From Smithellaceae bacterium (GTDB lineage Bacteria > Desulfobacterota > Syntrophia > Syntrophales > Smithellaceae): DNA of 11,865 bases. The notes beneath the pieces are model-generated. The model worked only from the letters and a program-made list of their open reading frames with translations, made no database searches and was not told the origin of the DNA. Of this stretch, positions 7,021 to 11,865 are shown piece by piece. How positions within the stretch are numbered: position 1 is the stretch's first letter; each line of letters starts with the position of its first letter. Where the stretch lies: the NCBI GenBank assembly GCA_028704195.1, contig JAQVLL010000001.1, positions 15,150 through 27,014 of the forward strand. The letters are read 5' to 3'. Both the position numbers and the translations under genes were made by a program.

Positions 7021-8286
7021 ATGAAAAAAATTACAGCCATCAAAGGGATCAAAGATATCTTACCACAGGATTCCCCGGTCTGGCACAAGGTGGAATTAAC
7101 TGCCCGCAGTATATTTGAATGCTTCGGTTTTTGTGAAATTCGTGTTCCGATCATGGAAAAAACCGCGTTATTCCAGCGAAGCATCGGGGAGACCACCGAT
7201 ATCGTCGAAAAAGAAATGTACACCTTTCGCGACCGGAATGATGAACTTCTTACCCTGCGCCCTGAAGCCACGGCATCGGTCATTCGTGCCTATATTGAGC
7301 ATAACCTCCCGGCGTTGGACCCTGTTACAAAACTATATACGATGGGCCCGATGTTTCGGAGAGAAAGGCCGCAAAAAGGCCGTTTCCGCCAGTTCCACCA
7401 GATTGACGTGGAGTTGTTTGGCGATGACACACCGGCCTCCGACGCGGAAGTTATCTTTATGCTGATGCACTTCCTGCAGACATTGGGTGTTGAAAAATTA
7501 TCGCTCGAGATCAATTCTCTGGGCTGTAAAGCCTGCCGGCCGGTTTTTTCAAAATCCGTTGTGGATTATCTGAAGGGTTCGGAAGACGCACTTTGCCCCG
7601 ACTGCCAGAGACGTGTGCACACCAACCCCCTGCGCGTGTTTGACTGCAAGGTGGAATCCTGCAATGCAATCATTGCCGACGCGCCGAGCATATTGAATGA
7701 TCTTTGCGAAGAGTGTTCAAATCATTTTTCACAGGTTAAAGCTTACCTTCATGATCTGAAACTGCCTTTCGAAATCAATCCCCGGATGGTACGCGGTCTC
7801 GATTATTACACGAAAACCGCCTTTGAAGTGAAATCCGGCGCGCTTGGAGCACAGAACTCCCTGGCGGGAGGCGGCCGATATGACGGTCTGGTCAGCTTTT
7901 TGGGCGGCCCGGATGTACCCGGCATCGGATTCGGCATTGGCATGGAAAGGCTCATTGACTGTCTACCGCCGTCTGACCAATCCCCCCGGCGGACGGATCT
8001 GTTTATTGCCGCGCTGGGCGCTCGTGCGCAGAAAATGGCTTTCGGCCTGACCCAGGACCTTCGCAGAAGAGGAATCAGCGCTGCCATGGATTATGCAGAT
8101 AAAAGCCTGAAAAGTCAGATGAAGCGAGCCGATAAATTGAACAGCACCTACACGCTGATTTTCGGCGATAAGGAGATTGATGAAGCACGCGCCGAATTGC
8201 GGGACATGAACACAAAAACCCAAAAAAGTCTGACTCTGGATCATTTGCTGGAGGACCTGACAAATCTTTTAATGAAGAAGGAATAG
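7021..8286 (+). CDS. hisS: Histidine--tRNA ligase
   Basis: A class II aminoacyl-tRNA synthetase of 421 residues that charges tRNA-His in the cytoplasm, acting as a dimer. Motif 2 is visible at about 109-131 (GPMFRRERPQKGRFRQFHQ), the histidine-binding HisA motif RGLDYYT at 258-264, the GGGRYDGL segment at 283-290 and motif 3 GFGIGMERL at 303-311; the C-terminal anticodon-binding domain begins near 325. The insertion between motif 2 and HisA has four cysteine pairs (C169/C172, C192/C195, C209/C214, C229/C232), a pattern found in a subset of bacterial HisRS and suggestive of metal binding. The ATG at 7021 is chosen because GAAAG lies 8 bases before it and MKKITAIKGIKD is the family's usual start; an in-frame TTG at 7015 is less likely. 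aspS follows after 4 bases. Confidence 0.96.
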   Translation: MKKITAIKGIKDILPQDSPVWHKVELTARSIFECFGFCEIRVPIMEKTALFQRSIGETTDIVEKEMYTFRDRNDELLTLRPEATASVIRAYIEHNLPALDPVTKLYTMGPMFRRERPQKGRFRQFHQIDVELFGDDTPASDAEVIFMLMHFLQTLGVEKLSLEINSLGCKACRPVFSKSVVDYLKGSEDALCPDCQRRVHTNPLRVFDCKVESCNAIIADAPSILNDLCEECSNHFSQVKAYLHDLKLPFEINPRMVRGLDYYTKTAFEVKSGALGAQNSLAGGGRYDGLVSFLGGPDVPGIGFGIGMERLIDCLPPSDQSPRRTDLFIAALGARAQKMAFGLTQDLRRRGISAAMDYADKSLKSQMKRADKLNSTYTLIFGDKEIDEARAELRDMNTKTQKSLTLDHLLEDLTNLLMKKE

Positions 8287-8290
8287 TTTT

Positions 8291-10063
8291 GTGAACCAGT
8301 TTATTTCAAAAGACAAAAGAACACATTATTGCGGAAATTTATCTGAATCAGATAATGGCAAAGAAGTCGTTTTAATGGGATGGGTCCACCGGAGACGCGA
8401 TCACGGCGGAGTGATTTTTGTCGATTTGCGGGACCGTGAAGGAATTATTCAAATTGTTTTCAACCCGGAAGAGGGAGAAACCGTCCACAGCGAAGCCCAC
8501 AAAATCCGCAGTGAATATGTCCTCGCGGTAAAGGGCAAGGTGCGAAAACGTCCGGAAGGAATGACCAATCCCGATCTTGCAACCGGACAGGTGGAAGTCC
8601 TCGTATCCGATCTGGAAATCCTGAATGAATCCAAAACCCCTCCCTTCTCTTTTGATGATGATGATATCTCAGAAAATATCCGGCTGAAATACCGCTATCT
8701 GGATTTGCGCCGTCCGGCGATTCAAAAGAATCTGTTTTTGCGCAGCCGGTTGGCTTCGGTGACGCGCCGGTACTTTGAAGAAAACGGATTCATTGAAGTC
8801 GAAACCCCTTTTCTGACCAAAAGCACACCGGAAGGCGCGCGTGACTATCTGGTGCCAAGCCGGATCAATAAAGGAACTTTTTATGCCCTGCCGCAATCGC
8901 CGCAAATCTTCAAGCAGCTGCTGATGGTTTCAGGATTTGACCGCTATTATCAGATTGTCAGATGCTTCCGCGACGAGGATCTCCGCGCTGATCGTCAGCC
9001 CGAATTCACACAGATCGACGTCGAAATGTCCTTCATCACGGAGGAAGATATCATGCAGATGATGGAAGGCCTGATGGCGTCCATATTCAAGGCCTGCCTC
9101 GGCAAAGAACTTGCTCTTCCTCTACCCAGACTGACCTACGCAGACGCGATCAGCCGCTATGGCAAGGACAATCCGGACATTCGCTTCGGCCTGGAAATCA
9201 GGGACATCACGGATATCGTGAAAAACTCCGGCTTCAAGCTGTTTGCCGAAGTCGCGGCACAGGGCGGTGTGATTAAGGCCATTAACGCCAATCAGGCCTC
9301 CCGTCTGTCGCGTAAAGACCTGGATGGTCTTGCGGATTTTGTCGCCATTTATGGCGCAAGGGGGCTGGCCTGGGCAAAAGTCAACGCTGCCGACTGGACG
9401 TCTCCCATCTTTAAATTCCTGAAGCCTGAGGAAATCAAAGGCATCGGGCAATTGTTAAACGCAAAAGAAGGTGACATCATTTTCTTTGTCGCCGACACCC
9501 CAAAAGTGGTTCATGATTCTCTGGGAAATTTGCGTTTGCATCTGGCCAGGAAACTGAACCTGATTGATCCTGATGTATTGGGCTTTACCTGGGTTACGGA
9601 ATTCCCGCTCATGGATTACTCAGAAGCGGAAAAACGGTATGTCTCCACGCATCATCCCTTCACTTCTCCATTTCTGGAAGATCTGCATTTGATGACCACC
9701 GATCCTGGAAAAGTCAGAGCCCGAGCCTATGACCTGGTTTTGAACGGTTCGGAAATTGGCGGCGGCAGCATCCGTATCCACCGCAAGGACATTCAGGCGA
9801 GGGTTTTCAGCGCTCTGGGGTTGAGCGATGAAGAGGCACGGCTGAAATTCGGATTCCTGCTTGATGCTCTAGAATACGGGGCCCCTCCGCACGGAGGCCT
9901 GGCCTTTGGTCTGGACCGGCTCACCATGATCATGACCAATGCCGAATCGATTCGCGACGTGATCGCCTTTCCAAAAACACAAAAAGCTGCCTGTCTGCTT
10001 TCCGACGCGCCGTCGAAGGTCAGCATTGAACAGTTGATGGAATTGTCCCTGAAAATTGTTTAA
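8291..10063 (+). CDS. aspS: Aspartate--tRNA ligase, probably non-discriminating
   Basis: A 590-residue bacterial-type class II synthetase charging tRNA-Asp. Visible parts: N-terminal OB anticodon-binding domain (about 1-115), the catalytic core with TPEGARDYLVPSR (179-191), motif 2 FRDEDLRADRQPEFTQID (226-243) and motif 3 GLAFGLDRL (536-544), and the bacterial GAD insertion domain between roughly 295 and 430. In the OB fold the sequence RRRDHGGVIF places His at 38, and RPEG places Gly at 90; these align with His31 and Gly83 of the Pseudomonas aeruginosa enzyme, residues reported to allow charging of tRNA-Asn as well. The start is GTG, supported by AAGGAA seven to eight bases upstream within the end of hisS and by the lack of another start. 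Cotranscribed with hisS. Confidence 0.96.
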   Translation: MNQFISKDKRTHYCGNLSESDNGKEVVLMGWVHRRRDHGGVIFVDLRDREGIIQIVFNPEEGETVHSEAHKIRSEYVLAVKGKVRKRPEGMTNPDLATGQVEVLVSDLEILNESKTPPFSFDDDDISENIRLKYRYLDLRRPAIQKNLFLRSRLASVTRRYFEENGFIEVETPFLTKSTPEGARDYLVPSRINKGTFYALPQSPQIFKQLLMVSGFDRYYQIVRCFRDEDLRADRQPEFTQIDVEMSFITEEDIMQMMEGLMASIFKACLGKELALPLPRLTYADAISRYGKDNPDIRFGLEIRDITDIVKNSGFKLFAEVAAQGGVIKAINANQASRLSRKDLDGLADFVAIYGARGLAWAKVNAADWTSPIFKFLKPEEIKGIGQLLNAKEGDIIFFVADTPKVVHDSLGNLRLHLARKLNLIDPDVLGFTWVTEFPLMDYSEAEKRYVSTHHPFTSPFLEDLHLMTTDPGKVRARAYDLVLNGSEIGGGSIRIHRKDIQARVFSALGLSDEEARLKFGFLLDALEYGAPPHGGLAFGLDRLTMIMTNAESIRDVIAFPKTQKAACLLSDAPSKVSIEQLMELSLKIV

Positions 10064-10087
10064 AATCGGGTAGGTTTTTCAACTGTG

Positions 10088-10112
10088 ACTCCCATGCTCA
10101 TGAAGCAGGAGT
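10088..10112 (+). other. Weak hairpin between aspS and the next gene
   Basis: ACTCC (10088-10092) pairs with GGAGT (10108-10112), and GCT/AGC pairs inside it with a bulge. There is no following T run, so it is not a standard terminator. It ends just before a possible upstream start codon at 10116 and includes the GGAG that would serve that start, so folding could hide it. Likely minor. Confidence 0.2.
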
Positions 10113-10145
10113 GACATGAATAGGAGCAAGAAAGGACCAAATCCA

Positions 10146-11039
10146 ATGACCAGAAGAATCATCATCCTGATGATCCTTTTTACAGGAACATTCATGGCCG
10201 GTTTTGCACAGGCCTCGGATAAGACCATCGAAACCCGTTATATCATCGCCAAAGACGGTACCGGCAGATTATCGGATGCCCGCCTACAGGAGCTGGCAGA
10301 TCAGGCACAGGCTGCAGTGGAAAGCATTCTCAAGTTCTGGTCCGCGGACGCAGACGTTGAGAAATCCGGCAAAATCAAGGTTGTCTTTGATGAACCCCGC
10401 AGAAAAATCTATTACGTTAGCGTGTTTCACTGGGACGTGCACGGTTTCAGGCGCGTGCGGGCCGTTCGTGTCTTCGGTTGTGAAGAAAGGCCGCAGGAAA
10501 TGGTGCACAAGCTTACAACGGCCGTTTTCCCGCATAATGATAAAATGATCCGAAACATCATGGGCGTAACTACGGAGGAACAACTGGGTAATCGGTTAAC
10601 CTTTCCCAATTGCGGATTTCCATGTGATGATTGGGTGCTGGTTTTTCTCAAAACAAAATCATTTATTCCCCTTGATCAACTGGGACCGGATCACGAATCA
10701 TGGGGCATGCAATCGTCCCGGGACGGTTTCCCTTCCGTCCTCGACAGATCCAGGCAATCCAGAGCCTATGCTGAGGCGGGCTCCTTCGGCAGCTACCTGA
10801 TCCAGACTTATGGAACCGACAAGATGAAAAAGTTCTACGAGCTTTCAGCCAAAAAAGATCGGCCATGGCAGGATGCCTTTGGGCTCACCCTGGAGGACCT
10901 CGAAAAAAACTGGCTTAAGGACCTAAATGCATCGGAATCAAAGAAAACTCATGATATTTCAAAACTATCCGCTCTGTTCGAGGAAAACCCCAACCGGGCA
11001 TGCCTAAGGGCACAGAAGCTCGCCATCGGGCAGAAATAG
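10146..11039 (+). CDS. Secreted peptidase-MA-like protein lacking the zinc-binding motif
   Basis: A 297-residue protein (from the ATG at 10146) with a clear Sec signal peptide: basic start MTRR, a hydrophobic stretch, and a likely signal peptidase I cut after AQA (residues 21-23). The body has the layout of gluzincin (peptidase MA) domain proteins, including the late stretch YAEAGSFGSYLIQTYG (about 208-223) and GLTLEDLEKNW (246-256). Where such enzymes carry HExxH, this one reads HKLTT (121-125), and the later SEG-type glutamate region reads FPCDDW, so the metal site appears lost. Cysteines at 111, 156 and 160 could form disulphides in the periplasm. The start at 10146 has AAAGGA nine bases before it; an in-frame ATG at 10116 would add ten basic residues and has AGGAG only four bases away. 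It lies 82 bases behind aspS and may be read with it. Substrate and role are unknown. Confidence 0.8.
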   Translation: MTRRIIILMILFTGTFMAGFAQASDKTIETRYIIAKDGTGRLSDARLQELADQAQAAVESILKFWSADADVEKSGKIKVVFDEPRRKIYYVSVFHWDVHGFRRVRAVRVFGCEERPQEMVHKLTTAVFPHNDKMIRNIMGVTTEEQLGNRLTFPNCGFPCDDWVLVFLKTKSFIPLDQLGPDHESWGMQSSRDGFPSVLDRSRQSRAYAEAGSFGSYLIQTYGTDKMKKFYELSAKKDRPWQDAFGLTLEDLEKNWLKDLNASESKKTHDISKLSALFEENPNRACLRAQKLAIGQK

Positions 11040-11277
11040 AAGTTCAAACAAAAATCCCGATTGGATTCTCCCGGAACAAGCATTTCTGTTTGAAACAAAA
11101 TTATCTAATCACGGGCCAACGAATAAAGAGCCTTAAAATGTCATAAGACGGTGTATTCTTGACATCAAGTGTAAAGACAATCACGAAACACGACTTGCTT
11201 CCCGAAACAGAGCATTTGCCGATTTTCACCAACATGCTTTGTTTGTCTTGGTAATGAGCATCCAACAAACTTTTTTG
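11040..11277. other. Noncoding gap before brnTA
   Basis: No convincing gene lies here. An 8-base inverted repeat, TTCAAACA (11043-11050) and TGTTTGAA (11087-11094), starts a few bases after the preceding stop codon and could fold into a long-loop hairpin, but no T run follows. A perfect TTGACA hexamer at 11159-11164 has no -10 box at the right distance. A 7-base hairpin, CAACAAA-CTTT-TTTGTTG, occupies 11263-11280 and runs into the brnT promoter. I see no tRNA, riboswitch or attachment site. Confidence 0.5.
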
Positions 11278-11306
11278 TTGACTTTAAATTATATTATAAT
11301 TATAAA
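11278..11306 (+). promoter_or_regulatory. Sigma-70 type promoter and AT palindrome of brnTA
   Basis: A -35 box TTGACT (11278-11283) is followed after 17 bases by TATAAA (11301-11306), a near-consensus arrangement. A perfect 12-base palindrome, TTATAATTATAA (11294-11305), covers the -10 region. Antitoxins of the BrnA family repress their own operon, so this palindrome is a good candidate operator. Transcription would start at about 11312-11314, at or next to the toxin ATG at 11313, and there is no ribosome binding site before that ATG. Confidence 0.6.
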
Positions 11307-11312
11307 TTGATT

Positions 11313-11600
11313 ATGATTAGCTTCTCGTGGGATTCCAAAAAGAATATTGCCAACACAAAAAAGCATGGCGTATCCTTCGATGAGGCCAAAACGGTATTTT
11401 ATGATGAGGGGGCAATCAGATATTTTGATCCCGACCATTCTTCAGACGAGGACAGATTTTTAATGGTTGGCCTGAGTCAGAAACTCCGGATTCTTGTTGT
11501 ATGTCATTGCTTAAAGGAAGACGACTCAAATATCAGGATTATCTCGGCCAGAAAAGCCACTAAGGGAGAGGAAGAAGAGCATTGGAGGGAAAGAACATGA
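11313..11600 (+). CDS. brnT: BrnT family ribonuclease toxin
   Basis: A 95-residue member of the BrnT family, toxins with a RelE-like fold that cut RNA and stop growth when the antitoxin is lost. Family features seen: FSWDSKKNIANTKKHGVSF at 4-22, the DPDH stretch (39-42), RFLMVG (48-53), a hydrophobic core strand near 59-65 and the closing RIISARKAT (75-83). Length is normal and nothing is truncated. The ATG at 11313 is chosen because it places the WD.KK motif at the usual distance from the start; an in-frame TTG at 11307 adds two residues and lies on the promoter. The stop codon overlaps the antitoxin start as ATGA. The toxin-first order is typical of brnTA. Confidence 0.92.
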   Translation: MISFSWDSKKNIANTKKHGVSFDEAKTVFYDEGAIRYFDPDHSSDEDRFLMVGLSQKLRILVVCHCLKEDDSNIRIISARKATKGEEEEHWRERT

Positions 11601-11821
11601 GAAAAGAATATGATTTCTCCAAGATGAAGGGCGAAAAGAATCCTTATGTAAAGGATCTGAAAACACAAATTACGATCCGTCTTGATAAAGAAACGATCGA
11701 ATATTTTAAAGAGTTGGCGAGAAATACGGGCATGTCCTATCAGAATCTGATCAATCTCTATCTGCGGGAATGTGCTGAGATGAAGAAAGTGCCTATCGTA
11801 CAGTGGTCTCATCATGCGTGA
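11597..11821 (+). CDS. brnA: BrnA family antitoxin (ribbon-helix-helix type)
   Basis: A 74-residue protein that should bind and neutralise the upstream toxin and repress the operon. The DNA-binding ribbon-helix-helix part is visible: strand TQITIRL (23-29), helix 1 from about 31 to 43 (KETIEYFKELARN) and helix 2 from about 46 to 60 (SYQNLINLYLREC). The charged N-terminal part with KNPYVKDLK is typical of BrnA and would contact the toxin. The ATG at 11597 is preceded by GGAGGG seven bases upstream, a much better site than an in-frame TTG at 11582, and it overlaps the toxin stop by four bases, so the two are translationally coupled. The strong site here against none for the toxin would favour antitoxin synthesis. 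Confidence 0.92.
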   Translation: MRKEYDFSKMKGEKNPYVKDLKTQITIRLDKETIEYFKELARNTGMSYQNLINLYLRECAEMKKVPIVQWSHHA

Positions 11822-11824
11822 TAT

Positions 11825-11842
11825 TCTTTCCACAAGGAAAGA
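11825..11842. other. Perfect short hairpin after brnA
   Basis: TCTTTCC (11825-11831) and GGAAAGA (11836-11842) form a perfect 7-base stem with a four-base loop, starting three bases after the brnA stop codon. There is no T run after it on either strand, so it is not a standard intrinsic terminator; it could protect the 3' end of the message or assist Rho-dependent termination. The window ends 23 bases later. Confidence 0.4.
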
Positions 11843-11865
11843 CGAGGATTAATGTAACTTGACAA

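Noticed and set aside
338..8644. A 16-base identical sequence in ligA (338-353) and aspS (8629-8644).
   Set aside because: Both copies encode Ser-Lys-Thr-Pro-Pro in proper family positions with the same codons; convergence by codon choice explains it, and there is no flanking similarity.
11159..11190. Perfect TTGACA hexamer as a promoter.
   Set aside because: No acceptable -10 box occurs 15 to 19 bases downstream.
11040..11865. Mobile element or integration site around brnTA.
   Set aside because: No transposase, integrase, terminal inverted repeats or tRNA gene is visible; the lower GC alone is not enough.

Overview
The window reads as chromosomal DNA of a Gram-negative, mid-GC bacterium, most likely a member of the former Deltaproteobacteria (Syntrophales-like). 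This rests on the PilS/PilR-type two-component pair, the style of HisRS and AspRS, a ComEC protein and a secreted protein with an ordinary Sec signal. The lineage call is an inference from remembered protein families, not from a search.

Layout: (1) Positions 1-1115, plus strand: the 3' end of ligA (NAD+-dependent DNA ligase) followed after 6 bases by a complete acylphosphatase gene. (2) Positions 1126-4174, minus strand: a two-gene operon for a membrane histidine kinase (PilS-like) and a sigma-54-activating response regulator (PilR-like), converging on acyP with only 10 bases between. (3) Positions 4175-4378: an AT-rich divergent regulatory region with palindromes. (4) Positions 4379-10063, plus strand: comEC (DNA-uptake channel), a 140-base gap holding the end of a doubtful small ORF, then hisS and aspS four bases apart. 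(5) Positions 10146-11039, plus strand: a secreted protein that looks like a zinc metallopeptidase (gluzincin, MA clan) with its zinc-binding motif lost. (6) Positions 11040-11306: a noncoding gap ending in a strong promoter. (7) Positions 11313-11821: a complete BrnT/BrnA type II toxin-antitoxin pair, followed by a short hairpin.

How the parts relate: the PilS/PilR-like pair and ComEC sit back to back. Type IV pili and ComEC both serve natural DNA uptake, so shared control is plausible but unproven. hisS-aspS is a housekeeping translation operon; the AspRS carries the two residues (His38, Gly90) reported to mark the non-discriminating type, which predicts that Asn-tRNA is made through GatCAB. 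BrnTA is an accessory module whose promoter almost touches the toxin start codon, suggesting a leaderless or nearly leaderless message.

No wholly new system is evident. The points most worth a second look are the metal-site-deficient peptidase-like protein, the tRNA-charging prediction, the paired palindromes between the kinase and comEC, and the BrnTA control region.
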